Notes: generated by a model not told the origin, from the letters alone. Positions 1 through 8,417 are shown, counted from the first letter of the stretch. The stretch: DNA of 22,810 nt from Candidatus Babelota bacterium (GCA_013290085.1 JABCYS010000002.1:1-22810); one strand, 5' to 3'. A program made the numbers and translations.

Positions 1-1
1 T

Positions 2-505
2 GGGTGCAACGATGGGGCCATTTTCATTGCCCATCACAACAAACAAACGGTGGTTATTGATCCTGGATTTATTGCATGCCGCGGCAATGCTGCGTCATGG
101 CTTGAACATGATCTTCTCAAAGAACTCACCAAGCACCTTGGCTCGACCACCATTCACCATTTAGTTCTCCTCCAACCAAGTCCACGACTTTTTGAAGCAG
201 TTGCTCAACTGTGTCGACTCACTACGGTAGAAAAAATATATCTTCCGCGCTGGCAGGGAACGTTCAACAAAAAACAATGGGGTCATTTTTTTGAGATGCG
301 CGAGGCGATTGAGGATACGAATGGTGTTTTCATACCTATTGCTACATCAATGATTATTTCTCTTGATCAGGGATCGTACGTCAGCATTGCGCTCCAAGAA
401 AAAATGATCAAAGCACCTCCCATCACCTATCCGGTGATACATGTGCGCGGACGTATTGGTGCAGAAAAAATAATAACGGCTTCAATTAAGGCGTTTAAAA
501 AGTAA
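2..505 (+). CDS. C-terminal fragment of a ComEC/Rec2-like DNA uptake protein (partial, 5' end outside window)
   Basis: The frame is open from the first bases, so the gene starts upstream; about 167 residues are visible. The beginning (GCNDGAIFIA, then QTVVIDPG) fits the first strands of the metallo-beta-lactamase-like domain that ends many ComEC/Rec2 competence channels, where the family usually reads GQGD-x-ILI and then VLIDTG. The next family landmark, a THxHxDH metal-binding motif, should fall about 40 residues later. Here that place reads LLQPSPRLFEAV, so all metal ligands are missing. ComEC carries single-stranded DNA across the inner membrane. If the assignment is right, this copy keeps the fold but not the metal site. 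The membrane part is not visible, so a stand-alone degenerate hydrolase remains possible. The gene ends 18 bases before the convergent ATPase gene. Confidence 0.5.
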   Translation, partial: GCNDGAIFIAHHNKQTVVIDPGFIACRGNAASWLEHDLLKELTKHLGSTTIHHLVLLQPSPRLFEAVAQLCRLTTVEKIYLPRWQGTFNKKQWGHFFEMREAIEDTNGVFIPIATSMIISLDQGSYVSIALQEKMIKAPPITYPVIHVRGRIGAEKIITASIKAFKK

Positions 506-523
506 GCATACTTTCTGTGCACA

Positions 524-1720
524 TCACTCTTTATCCTCGGGAAGCTTACCTTCAGTGAGCTCCTTGATTAATTTTTTTGTGTTCACGAAATGTATAACCA
601 GGCCTTTATATTTGCGAGTAAAGGAAACATCTATATTGCTTGCAACAACATAATTATCTCCTTCAGAATAGAGATCTCGGAATGCTTCAAAATTTTTACC
701 TATGTTTCCAATATTTGTAGGTCCTAGATCATCTATCGAAATATTAAATTTACACTCAATTGCTGTCGGCTTGCTTCTTGGTTTACTATTCACGATAAAA
801 TCAATTTCATAGCCACGCTTATCTCGCCAATAATGAATGTCTCGTGTTTGCAGATATCCATTCAATTCATTCAAAACACAATGTTCCCACAATGAGCCCA
901 GATCGCCTGAGCGCAATAAATGTATGCCTTTTGTAAAACACACAAATCCGGTATCAAAACCATAGACCTTTGGCGCCTTAACTATCTCAGTCGGTTTATG
1001 TGTTGAGTATGGTCTAACAATATTGACAACAAATGTTTCATGAAGAACGTTTAGATAATTCACTATGGTTGCTCTACTTGCTTCGCATGGGGCGGTAAAG
1101 CGCGTTGCCTCAAACATCCCGCCACTCGTTGCAAACAAAAGTTCAGCAAATTTTTGAAATGAACTTTTTTTCCCCACACTAAATACTTCTTGTATATCCT
1201 TCGCCCAATACGCATCAATCCATTCCAGAAAATCTATATCAGGAAGTTTTTGCTTTTCAAAAAAAGAAGGAAATCCGCCAAATAAAAACCTATGACGGAT
1301 ATCTTCTTTTCCAAAAAGAGTCATCTCTTCAAGCAACATGGGGGTTAACCAAATCTGCCGTTTTCTTCCTGTTAACGTATCTCGAAACTTAGCGCTTGCA
1401 CCTAAAGTAGATGAGCCAGTAGCTATGATTTTTACGGTTGGATAATGATCGGCCGCGATTTTTAAAATTTCAGAAGGATTGTCGAGGCGGTGTATTTCAT
1501 CAAGGACTATGCGCTTGCCGGCTTGGTTCTTTAAAAAATCTTCAGGATCATCAAGTAATAGCCGCACATTCGGCCTTTCGCAGTCAAAATACTCAATATC
1601 CTCAAAACTCCGGCATAGGCTTGTTTTGCCAATCCGACGAACACCCATAAGCCATATAATACTCCTCTCACGCCAGGCTTCTTCAATGAGTTTTTTCCAA
1701 AATGGACGCTGTATAAGCAT
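524..1720 (-). CDS. AAA-type ATPase with DUF4143-like C-terminal domain
   Basis: The 398-residue protein starts with a P-loop (GVRRIGKT, residues 26-33), followed by a Walker B (IVLDEIH, about 71-77) and a sensor-like IIATGSS near residue 100. This is the layout of the widespread ATPases that carry a DUF4143 C-terminal domain. The C-terminal part keeps a PD-(D/E)XK-like pattern, E305-x-D307 and then E322-C-K324, typical of the nuclease-like fold in this family. Its cellular role is generally unknown. The start is set at the second of two close Met codons: the purine-rich site GAGAGG (1727-1732) lies 6 bases before it but directly touches the first ATG (1726). The gene stands alone, convergent with the ComEC-like end and divergent from the DJ-1 gene. 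Confidence 0.85.
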   Translation of the reverse strand: MLIQRPFWKKLIEEAWRERSIIWLMGVRRIGKTSLCRSFEDIEYFDCERPNVRLLLDDPEDFLKNQAGKRIVLDEIHRLDNPSEILKIAADHYPTVKIIATGSSTLGASAKFRDTLTGRKRQIWLTPMLLEEMTLFGKEDIRHRFLFGGFPSFFEKQKLPDIDFLEWIDAYWAKDIQEVFSVGKKSSFQKFAELLFATSGGMFEATRFTAPCEASRATIVNYLNVLHETFVVNIVRPYSTHKPTEIVKAPKVYGFDTGFVCFTKGIHLLRSGDLGSLWEHCVLNELNGYLQTRDIHYWRDKRGYEIDFIVNSKPRSKPTAIECKFNISIDDLGPTNIGNIGKNFEAFRDLYSEGDNYVVASNIDVSFTRKYKGLVIHFVNTKKLIKELTEGKLPEDKE

Positions 1721-1747
1721 TTTCATCCTCTCGAAGGTAAAAAATTA

Positions 1748-1809
1748 CTATATGATAACTAGACTTAGCATATAGTCAGACTAAATGCAAAACAACCTTT
1801 GCATTTAGT
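1748..1809. promoter_or_regulatory. Two adjacent dyad elements in a divergent intergenic region
   Basis: Dyad 1 (1748-1775) pairs CTATATG with CATATAG, then one mismatch, then TAA with TTA, around a 6-base loop. Dyad 2 (1780-1809) is a perfect 12-base inverted repeat, ACTAAATGCAAA and its complement, also with a 6-base loop. A 10-base palindrome TAAAATTTTA (1809-1818) abuts it. The two centres are 33 bases apart, close to three DNA turns. Neither hairpin is followed by a T run, and both flanking genes point away, so a terminator is unlikely. An operator pair or a structured leader is the better guess. No binding protein is known. Confidence 0.5.
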
Positions 1810-1986
1810 AAAATTTTAGCTTCAAAGACAAAAAAGCCGCTTAACATAAAATCGATGGTGGCATCGGTTAAAACTTTAAAAAAGTGACAAAAACTTGCAG
1901 GATTTCCTGGTTCCCTGCTAAGAATGGAGCAGGAAACCAACGCACAGAAAAATAGAAACCTCAAAAATTTTTTAAGGAGATATCCA

Positions 1987-2541
1987 ATGACCAACTCACC
2001 TGCCAAAGGCATGAAAGTACTTTTTGTCATCGCCAGTGACGGTTACCAACAAGTTGAATACGGTGTGCCAAAAAAAATATTACAAGAAGCAGGCATTACT
2101 GTTATCACAGCCAGTGATAAACCGGGCGGTGCAGTAGCAAAAGATAAATCAACAACCAGTGTCGACATAGAGTTAGATAAGGTGAACATTAAAGACTATG
2201 ACGGTATTTTTTTCATTGGCGGTTCTGGCTCTCTTGAACATCTTGATATACCTATCAGCCATAAACTGGTCAGCGAAGCAAAAAATCTCGGCATTCCTTA
2301 TGGCGCTATTTGTAGCTCAGTTCGCATTCTTGCAAAGGCAGGCGTTCTTCAAGGGAAAAAAGCAACAGGCTGGGACGGCGATAAGGCACTGCGCGGTATC
2401 CTTGAAGGATTTGGTGCAACGTACGAAGAAGGGAAAAGTATGGTTACCGATGGACTTGTTGTTACCGCCAATGGCCCTGCTGCTGCCGGACAATTTGCAC
2501 AAGGCATTATGCGAGTGCTTACTAAAGAAAAGTTGGATTAA
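1987..2541 (+). CDS. DJ-1/PfpI family protein
   Basis: This 184-residue protein has the DJ-1/PfpI fold signature. E24 lies in the early GYQQVEYG motif, and the nucleophile-elbow cysteine C109 sits in GAICSSVRIL, followed by AKAGVLQGKKAT and VTDGLVVTANGP, which are standard DJ-1 landmarks. Ser follows the cysteine where PfpI proteases have His, so a protease triad is not evident. Family members act as chaperones, glyoxalase or deglycase-type enzymes, or stress proteins; the substrate cannot be told. The start is chosen at 1987 because AAGGAGA (1974-1980) sits at ideal spacing, although the frame is open 21 codons further upstream. The leader contains a small hairpin (1914-1933). The stop codon shares the palindrome TTAA with the stop of the convergent gnd gene. 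Confidence 0.88.
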   Translation: MTNSPAKGMKVLFVIASDGYQQVEYGVPKKILQEAGITVITASDKPGGAVAKDKSTTSVDIELDKVNIKDYDGIFFIGGSGSLEHLDIPISHKLVSEAKNLGIPYGAICSSVRILAKAGVLQGKKATGWDGDKALRGILEGFGATYEEGKSMVTDGLVVTANGPAAAGQFAQGIMRVLTKEKLD

Positions 2542-3461
2542 TTTTTTTCAGATTCACTTTTTTGGCTGGTGTTCTTCGTCACCGCATGACCACCAAACTG
2601 GTGCCGTAATAACGCAACTAATTTTGTTGCATAGCTACCGCCTGTTTTTTGAGATTGGTCACGAATGGCAAGAGCATCTTTGATAAGAGTTGCAGGAATG
2701 TTGTTCTTTTGCGCTTCTTCAACCGTCCACAGCCCCATACCCGTTTGGTTAACGGCACCAGAAATATCTTCAAAGTTTTGATCTTTCTTAAATACCTCAT
2801 GCGCAAGATCTAAAATATATGAACGAATGATGGCGGCCTGTTGCCACACACCACTGATCTGTTCAAGATCTAAATCTTTGTACGAACCTTGCTTGAGAAT
2901 TTGAAAGCCTTCGGCATAGGATTGCAACAGCGCATACTCAATACCATTGTGTATCATTTTTACATAGTGACCAGCGCCATGCGGTCCAACATGTGCGTAT
3001 GAGTTGGGAGCAGCTAACGCTTTAAAAATCGGTTGCATTTTTGCATATATTTCTTGTTTGCCACCGATCATTAATGAAAAACCAAGTTCGCGCCCTTGCA
3101 ACCCACCCGATGTACCACAATCAAGAAACTCAATGTTCTTCGCACTCAACTGCTGCGCTCGACGTACGGAATCAGTCCATTTACTATTTCCCCCGTCAAT
3201 AATGATTGCTCCTGGTTTAAGGTATTGTTGTAATTCTTGCAGAACATCATCCACCAACTTTCCTGCTGGCACCATGATCCAGAAAAGATTTGTCTGGCCG
3301 GCAAGCTCTTTAATATTTTGTACGGGAATACCGTCTATTTTTTGTAACGCGTCACGCGCAGACGACTGTACATCAAAACCAAAAACTTTATGCTGCGCTT
3401 GTATGAGTCGATAGGCAAGGGCATTGCCCATGGTACCAAGACCTATGATTCCTATTTCCAT
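2538..3461 (-). CDS. gnd: 6-phosphogluconate dehydrogenase, decarboxylating, short form
   Basis: The 307-residue enzyme converts 6-phosphogluconate to ribulose-5-phosphate and CO2 in the cytoplasm. It has the Rossmann motif GLGTMG (7-12), the substrate loop DGGNS (89-93), GTSGG (116-120) and the catalytic stretch GAGHYVKMIHNG with K168 and N172. The length fits the short bacterial group (about 300 residues) and not the 470-residue enterobacterial form. An acidic residue, D30, ends the second strand (VFGFDVQ) where NADP-specific enzymes carry NR(S/T); this suggests NAD as cofactor. It is the last gene of the operon, 18 bases after zwf, with GGAGGT (complement of 3471-3476) as ribosome site. 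The 3' end overlaps the convergent DJ-1 gene by four bases. Confidence 0.93.
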   Translation of the reverse strand: MEIGIIGLGTMGNALAYRLIQAQHKVFGFDVQSSARDALQKIDGIPVQNIKELAGQTNLFWIMVPAGKLVDDVLQELQQYLKPGAIIIDGGNSKWTDSVRRAQQLSAKNIEFLDCGTSGGLQGRELGFSLMIGGKQEIYAKMQPIFKALAAPNSYAHVGPHGAGHYVKMIHNGIEYALLQSYAEGFQILKQGSYKDLDLEQISGVWQQAAIIRSYILDLAHEVFKKDQNFEDISGAVNQTGMGLWTVEEAQKNNIPATLIKDALAIRDQSQKTGGSYATKLVALLRHQFGGHAVTKNTSQKSESEKN

Positions 3462-3479
3462 GATTTGAATACCTCCATA

Positions 3480-4862
3480 TCACCACCACAATCCTTTTTT
3501 CTCAGCTACCGTTAACGCTTCTTGCGGACCCTTACTACCCTGTTTATACGTAAGTAATGGCAACTTCATAGCGGTCACTTTATCAATAATGTCCCATGCG
3601 TATTCAATTTCATCAAAGCGAACACTTATTGATTGTTCGCCTGCCATTACTTCTTCAAAGATTACTTCATACTCAGGCGTCAGGACTGATTCACAGCTTT
3701 GGCAAAAATCCATAGAAATGCGTTCAACACCAGCTAACGTACCAGGTTTTTTTGCATTTAACGTGAGTGAAAAACCTGAATCGGGGAAAACCGTTAGGGT
3801 AAGATAGTTCGGTTCACAACGCTCAGCCTGCTCCAGAGCACAGACCACTGTTCTGAATTTAATACGAATCAGGGTTTCTTTTTTTTCTAAACTTTTTCCC
3901 GTCACAAAATAAAACGGCACACCGCTCCACCGTTTGTTATCAACCGCGAGCTCAAGAAATGCAAATGTCGGCATTGAAGAATCTTTTTTCACTCCCTCTT
4001 CATTTTTATAACCCTCATACTGTCCCACAATACCGCTTACTATTTTTGTTTCTTTGAGCACCTGAGCTTTGGTATCCCGTATCGCATCACCGGTTAAGGA
4101 TGCAGGTTCTTCCATTCCAACCAGAGAGAGGAGTTGCAACATATGATTTTGAACGACATCTTTCAGAACACCATACGCATCATAATAGGAGCCACGACCC
4201 TCAATCCCCACCGATTCGCTCAACGTAATCTGTACTGATTCGATATAGTTTTTATTCCACAACGGTTCAAAAATACTGTTGGTAAAACGAACAAGCGCGA
4301 TAGAACTTACCAACTCTTTGGTGAGGTAATGATCGATGCGGTAAATTTGTGATTCATCAAACCATTTTGCAATGCAGGCATTAATGCTTTCCGCTGATTT
4401 TTTATCTGAACCAAATGGCTTTTCATACACAATACGATGATACGGCTTTTCATTACTTTTCTTTTTTTTCACAACACCAGAGGCACCGAGCTGGGTGGTA
4501 ATGTCACAAAAAAAATGTGGTGCTGCTGCAACGTACACAATTCGGTCACCTGCAAGCCCCTGTTTTTTCTCTACTTCTTCCACCAAGGATTTGAGGCCGA
4601 GAAAATCTTTCGCTTGGGTAAAATCAAGCTGTTGGTAATAAGCGTTGCCTTCGAGCTGTTGCCATATTTTTTCATCGATATCGGTAATAAAGGTGCGCGC
4701 CTGCGCTAGATACTGTTGCGGCGTTACCTTATCATGTGCCGCACCGATGATGGCAAATTTGGTAACTTTTTTTTGTTTCACCAGGTCGTAGAAAGCTGGC
4801 AACAATTTGCGTCGTGCAAGATCGCCGGTCACACCAAGGATGATGAGGATGCATTCATTCAT
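3480..4862 (-). CDS. zwf: Glucose-6-phosphate 1-dehydrogenase
   Basis: This 460-residue enzyme oxidises glucose-6-phosphate to 6-phosphogluconolactone, the entry step of the oxidative pentose phosphate pathway. The N-terminal nucleotide motif is GVTGDLARRK (10-19). EKPFG (147-151) and RIDHYLTKE (175-183) form the substrate site, and the catalytic His is H240 in DVVQNHMLQ. RIDHYLTKE has Thr where most enzymes have Gly, a mild variation. It is slightly shorter than usual (480-510). The ATG overlaps the pgi stop by 8 bases (ATGAATGA), which suggests translational coupling. A GGAGG site (complement of 4873-4877) lies 10 bases upstream, inside pgi. Lactone hydrolysis would need a gene elsewhere or proceed spontaneously. 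Confidence 0.95.
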   Translation of the reverse strand: MNECILIILGVTGDLARRKLLPAFYDLVKQKKVTKFAIIGAAHDKVTPQQYLAQARTFITDIDEKIWQQLEGNAYYQQLDFTQAKDFLGLKSLVEEVEKKQGLAGDRIVYVAAAPHFFCDITTQLGASGVVKKKKSNEKPYHRIVYEKPFGSDKKSAESINACIAKWFDESQIYRIDHYLTKELVSSIALVRFTNSIFEPLWNKNYIESVQITLSESVGIEGRGSYYDAYGVLKDVVQNHMLQLLSLVGMEEPASLTGDAIRDTKAQVLKETKIVSGIVGQYEGYKNEEGVKKDSSMPTFAFLELAVDNKRWSGVPFYFVTGKSLEKKETLIRIKFRTVVCALEQAERCEPNYLTLTVFPDSGFSLTLNAKKPGTLAGVERISMDFCQSCESVLTPEYEVIFEEVMAGEQSISVRFDEIEYAWDIIDKVTAMKLPLLTYKQGSKGPQEALTVAEKKGLWW

Positions 4863-6189
4863 TTTCTAAGATCCTCCGTGTTTCTTGCTTGTATGATTCT
4901 ACATTCGGCTGATCAAAGGGATTAACGTCAAAGAGGTACCCCAGGTACATCATCTCAACCATGTACATTTGCAAGAGCTGGCCTATGGTTGCTTCATCAA
5001 GGACTGGTAATGTTACCGTGTTAAATGGTCGCTGGCCGTTAGCGTAGGCAAGTTGAACACCTTTAAGAATAGCGTCCATGATCGTTGAAAATTTCTTTCC
5101 CTGAATTTGTGCAACAAATGGTTCAAACTCAGGCATGTTGGGTACTTTAAGATCAGTTTTTTGCTGCTCAACAGTGATAAACGTTGTAAATTTGTCGCGT
5201 GGGCCGCCAAGATACAGTTGCCCCACGGAATGCAAATCGGTACTTCCTACCGAAACGGTTGGCGTAATCCCAACCTCAACACGCTGGTTATTCCGGTTAA
5301 ACTCTTTGCCGATACTTTCGCCCATGAGCTGGCGATACCATAAGCCAAACGATATGAGTGACGTTGAGAAAACAAAAAGATCATTAATCATAATATGTTG
5401 CTGATACAAAATGTATTTCAGCAGCGCAGAAGTTGCGGCGGGATTTTTTGCAACATTCATATCTACGCACTGCGGCATAATGTCACGCGCACCGGCACAC
5501 AGCTGAGTGATATTGATACCCAAAAGGCCAAGCGGGAAAAGGCCTACGGCGGTAAAAATGGAATAGCGGCCGCCGACTCGGGGTGGGATTTCTAGAACAG
5601 AAAATTTTTGTCCTTTTGCATAGGCTGCAAACTTTGATCCTTTATCGGTTGTCACCACCACCGAGGATTGATAATTGTCGGGTTTGTATTTTTTTAACAG
5701 GTTGAGAAAGAGTTCAAAGTTGGCGATGGTTTCTGTTGTGCTACCGGATTTGGTCACCACATTCAGAATAATGTTTTTACCTTTTTTTAATTCCTGCTCT
5801 ACCAACAAGCGCTGGTCATTGAGTTTGTCGGTATCAACCGTATCTGCGCAGTACAACTTTATGGTTGGATTTTTTTCATTGTAGAAAAGGCCGTTCAGTG
5901 CTTCATGGACCGCGATGGTGCCCAAGTTAGAACCACCGATGCCAACAAGGACAAGTGCCGATGGCTCAAGAGCTTTTTTTGATTCGATAACTGCCTGCAC
6001 TGATTCTAGTATGGCATGATCTGAGGGAACGTTGAGTGATGCGTAGGCTGTTTCATACGCAGCCTCGTATCCTTGTGCTAAAATTTTATTAATGCGTTTA
6101 AGTTCGGGTGTAAGTTCGTGGGCAAAGCTGTCGAATTCTTGCGCTGTTACCAAACTTGTTTTTTGATGATCAAGATTAATTTTCTTCAT
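4855..6189 (-). CDS. pgi: Glucose-6-phosphate isomerase
   Basis: This 444-residue enzyme interconverts glucose-6-phosphate and fructose-6-phosphate. Typical landmarks are GIGGSNLG (83-90), the phosphate-binding TKSGSTTET (146-154), GGRYS (206-210), the catalytic Glu in GESIGKEFNRN (E291) and the catalytic His in STDLHSVGQL (H320). The length matches the short bacterial group of Bacillus or Thermotoga type and not the 550-residue form of E. coli. It sits between glk and zwf in one minus-strand operon. Glucose phosphorylated by the first gene can therefore be sent to glycolysis or, reversing this step, into zwf. The ribosome site is only a purine-rich AGAAGAG stretch a few bases before ATG. Confidence 0.95.
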   Translation of the reverse strand: MKKINLDHQKTSLVTAQEFDSFAHELTPELKRINKILAQGYEAAYETAYASLNVPSDHAILESVQAVIESKKALEPSALVLVGIGGSNLGTIAVHEALNGLFYNEKNPTIKLYCADTVDTDKLNDQRLLVEQELKKGKNIILNVVTKSGSTTETIANFELFLNLLKKYKPDNYQSSVVVTTDKGSKFAAYAKGQKFSVLEIPPRVGGRYSIFTAVGLFPLGLLGINITQLCAGARDIMPQCVDMNVAKNPAATSALLKYILYQQHIMINDLFVFSTSLISFGLWYRQLMGESIGKEFNRNNQRVEVGITPTVSVGSTDLHSVGQLYLGGPRDKFTTFITVEQQKTDLKVPNMPEFEPFVAQIQGKKFSTIMDAILKGVQLAYANGQRPFNTVTLPVLDEATIGQLLQMYMVEMMYLGYLFDVNPFDQPNVESYKQETRRILENE

Positions 6190-6245
6190 CGGCTCTTCTC
6201 TTTTTTCTCATTCTTTATGGTGATCAAAGCTTTGCAAAAAAGATC

Positions 6246-6273
6246 TGTGATGTCCAAGAGTTGTGATGTCCAA
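6246..6273. repeat. 12-base direct repeat between glk and pgi
   Basis: TGTGATGTCCAA occurs at 6246-6257 and again at 6262-6273, a 16-base period inside the 98-base gap that separates glk from pgi. It is probably a small slippage duplication. No function is suggested. Confidence 0.6.
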
Positions 6274-6287
6274 ATCTAAATCAAAAA

Positions 6288-7349
6288 CTAAATGTGCCGC
6301 AGCATTAAATATTGAGCAGCGCCATACAAAGAAACGTTATAGTCACTAATCACGTAGACCGGGACATCCTTTAATCGTTGCATCTGTTTTCCGCAATTAA
6401 CAAACTCACCCATAAAATGCGGGACTTTAAAAAGATCAAGATTTTTTGAGGCTATGCCCCCGGCTATGTACATGCCGCCGAGGGCTAATACATCGAGGGT
6501 AAAATTTTTTGCGCATCGGCCATACCATCCAGCAAAAAGTTCAAAGGTATCTTTGCAACGCTCATCGTGCATGCGATACCCAAAAATCATATCAGGATGC
6601 AGACCATTTTTTTCTATCTCCTGCGTATATTGTGTTGATTGATAAGAACCGACTGATCCTAAAAAAGAATAAATCCGTTGGATACCTCTACCTGAAAGAA
6701 TGTTTTCCCAGGAGATGTTACACGGTATGTGTTCGGATGTTTTAATGAAATTTATGAAATCTAATTCCTGTTGGCTTTGAACCGCAAAATCAGCGTGGCC
6801 ACCTTCTGAGGGTACAGGTATATAGGTATGCCGCGGCTCATCCCAGGCCATAATACCTTTTCCCAGTCCGGTGCCTGCCCCCAAGATAGCTTTATTGGCA
6901 TAGGCACGCGGGGCACCGTTATTGAGGTGGACAAGGTCTTTTTTTGCTAGCTTTTCAATACCAAACCCAACTGCTTCAAAATCGTTAATCAGGACGACGG
7001 TGGCCAGTCCAGTTTTTTCCTTAATTTTCTTAGCATCGATTTCAAAATGGAGGTTAGTTGGTTTTGCCCAATCTCGGAGTTCAGAAATAATCCCGGCCGC
7101 ACCCAGGCAGGCCTTGGTTATAGTGAGGCTATATTTATCGTTCAGGTAGGAAATTATGTCGGCGATCAGGTCTGGAAAGTTCTTTATTTCGCTACTTTTA
7201 AAGTGTAACGATAGCAGCAAGGTAAAGGTATCATTATGGGGCTCTACAATACCAAAGTTACTGTTGGTACCCCCGATATCCCCGACTAAAAAACAGATTT
7301 TTGATGGCTCAATTTTTTTTGCATAGAAAACTTCACGGAATGGCAACAT
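6288..7349 (-). CDS. glk: Glucokinase, Glk family
   Basis: This 353-residue kinase phosphorylates glucose with ATP. It belongs to the classical Glk family and not ROK: GDIGGTN (23-29) is the phosphate-1 loop, LINDFEAVG carries the catalytic Asp (D123), GAGTGLG (157-163) is the second phosphate motif, and EGGH (182-185) contacts sugar. LGGMYIAGGIASKN near the end is the adenosine motif. The start is taken at ATG 7349, behind GAGGA (complement of about 7355-7359); the frame is open four codons further, to a GTG that overlaps this ribosome site. It is the first gene of glk-pgi-zwf-gnd, so the cell seems to use free glucose and not, or not only, sugar phosphates delivered by a PTS. Confidence 0.92.
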   Translation of the reverse strand: MLPFREVFYAKKIEPSKICFLVGDIGGTNSNFGIVEPHNDTFTLLLSLHFKSSEIKNFPDLIADIISYLNDKYSLTITKACLGAAGIISELRDWAKPTNLHFEIDAKKIKEKTGLATVVLINDFEAVGFGIEKLAKKDLVHLNNGAPRAYANKAILGAGTGLGKGIMAWDEPRHTYIPVPSEGGHADFAVQSQQELDFINFIKTSEHIPCNISWENILSGRGIQRIYSFLGSVGSYQSTQYTQEIEKNGLHPDMIFGYRMHDERCKDTFELFAGWYGRCAKNFTLDVLALGGMYIAGGIASKNLDLFKVPHFMGEFVNCGKQMQRLKDVPVYVISDYNVSLYGAAQYLMLRHI

Positions 7350-7407
7350 TAATATCCTCACTCATTGAAATTTTTTGAGCTCACATGGCAGACTTCTGGG
7401 AGTCCGG

Positions 7408-7448
7408 TTGACGATCCTACCCTACGCTTTAGGCTAGAAACAAGTCAA
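7408..7448. promoter_or_regulatory. Possible overlapping divergent promoters for glk and the thioredoxin gene
   Basis: The 124-base gap between glk and the plus-strand thioredoxin gene contains TTGACG at 7408-7413 on the plus strand and TTGACT on the minus strand (complement of 7443-7448). Downstream -10 matches at suitable spacing are poor: TAGGCT on plus, TAGGGT on minus. The -35 boxes are convincing by eye but the -10 boxes are not, so this is a weak call. Confidence 0.25.
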
Positions 7449-7473
7449 TGTTTTTACAAAAAAGGATCTATCT

Positions 7474-7854
7474 ATGAAAAAACTTATCTTAGGCATAGTT
7501 ATAGCCAGCTCTTTATCAACGTATCTTGGCGCAGAGGTAACAGAAATAACCAACGTTACGGATTATGAAAATATAGTTAATCGCAGCATCACACCTGTTG
7601 TCATCGACTTCTATGCTGATTGGTGCCAACCTTGCAAAAAAATGGCTCCTATTTTTAAAGAGTTATCAAAAGAATATGCCGGCAGAGTTCGTTTTGTCAA
7701 AATCAATACAGGCAACAGTTCAGTAAGTTCTCTTGTTGAGCAGATTCGCAGTATTCCGACCTTCGTTTTCAAAAAAGGACAATCGACCTCTGAGCGCGTC
7801 GGCTCTATGAGCAAGGAACAGCTCAAAAAAATTATCAATACATTGTTAAATTAA
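7474..7854 (+). CDS. Exported thioredoxin-fold protein
   Basis: The 126-residue protein opens with a signal peptide (KK, then a hydrophobic core, probable cut after LGA at residue 20). A complete thioredoxin domain follows: DFYADWCQPCKK with active cysteines C51 and C54, and the cis-proline loop SIPTF (P95). It should therefore act outside the cytoplasm on disulfides of exported proteins, several of which are encoded next door. Whether it reduces or oxidises cannot be told from WCQPC alone. AAAGGA (7461-7466) lies 7 bases before ATG. The last 37 bases before its C-terminal codons recur exactly at 8638-8674, in gene debris downstream. Confidence 0.9.
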   Translation: MKKLILGIVIASSLSTYLGAEVTEITNVTDYENIVNRSITPVVIDFYADWCQPCKKMAPIFKELSKEYAGRVRFVKINTGNSSVSSLVEQIRSIPTFVFKKGQSTSERVGSMSKEQLKKIINTLLN

Positions 7855-7946
7855 GGTCGATAGTTTTTTCTTGAGCACGTTGTGATGCAAAAAGCTTTGA
7901 AGCTTGAAACTAAAAAGCGCATGCATACAAAAGAACAATGATTTTA

Positions 7947-8417
7947 TTAATATATTAGCAATACCTCTGCGAGCGCAGGGCACGTATGCTGACAAGCTTT
8001 AGCTGCGGCCGATCTCTCTTTCCACCCCATTCTACAGACATAGGGGTTGTAGCATGGATCGAGCAATAGGAAAAAAACTTCTTTAGGGCCTTGTTTGTCA
8101 CTATTGGCGGCAGCTACCGCTAAAGTACCATTCACCGCAGAGGCTACTACCTCCACCCTACGCTCCTGCTCACTCCACTTTTCTGTTGGGCTCATGTCTT
8201 CTAATTTTTTTACAGGGACTATAGTTGCTATTCTTTGCAGAAGTTCTTTAACCTTATTTACTTCACCGCGTCGTGCAGCGCCATAAAGTTCATCACGTAT
8301 CATCAATTCAACAGATTCTAAGGCTCGTAACTTATTTAGAAGTTCTTTTTCCCCAGGCAACATACCATGACAAGAAAAAAATAATGTTACTGAGAGAAGC
8401 GCTAACTGTTTATTCAT
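7947..8417 (-). CDS. Small exported protein with ankyrin-like repeats
   Basis: This 156-residue protein has a short signal sequence (MNKQLALLSVTLFFSCHG). FFSC could be an imperfect lipobox. ELYGAARRGEVNKVKELL (about 44-61) is a good ankyrin helix pair. Two weaker units follow (about 98-121 with FFLLLDPCYNP, and 130-155 with AAAKAC and EVLL). Ankyrin repeats bind proteins and are common among secreted proteins of intracellular bacteria, so a host- or envelope-facing role is possible. It contains several cysteines, which fits the neighbouring exported thioredoxin. AAGGGG lies 6 bases before the ATG. It converges with the thioredoxin gene; the 92-base gap shows no convincing terminator. Confidence 0.7.
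   Translation of the reverse strand: MNKQLALLSVTLFFSCHGMLPGEKELLNKLRALESVELMIRDELYGAARRGEVNKVKELLQRIATIVPVKKLEDMSPTEKWSEQERRVEVVASAVNGTLAVAAANSDKQGPKEVFFLLLDPCYNPYVCRMGWKERSAAAKACQHTCPALAEVLLIY

Noticed and set aside
524..1720. AAA/DUF4143 ATPase as part of a defence system
   Set aside because: DUF4143 ATPases are common stand-alone genes. No nuclease, methylase or other defence gene adjoins it, so no system is claimed.
1776..2030. Minus-strand open frame of 84 codons across the dyad region and the DJ-1 start
   Set aside because: It overlaps the well-supported DJ-1 start and ribosome site, and no domain is recognisable.
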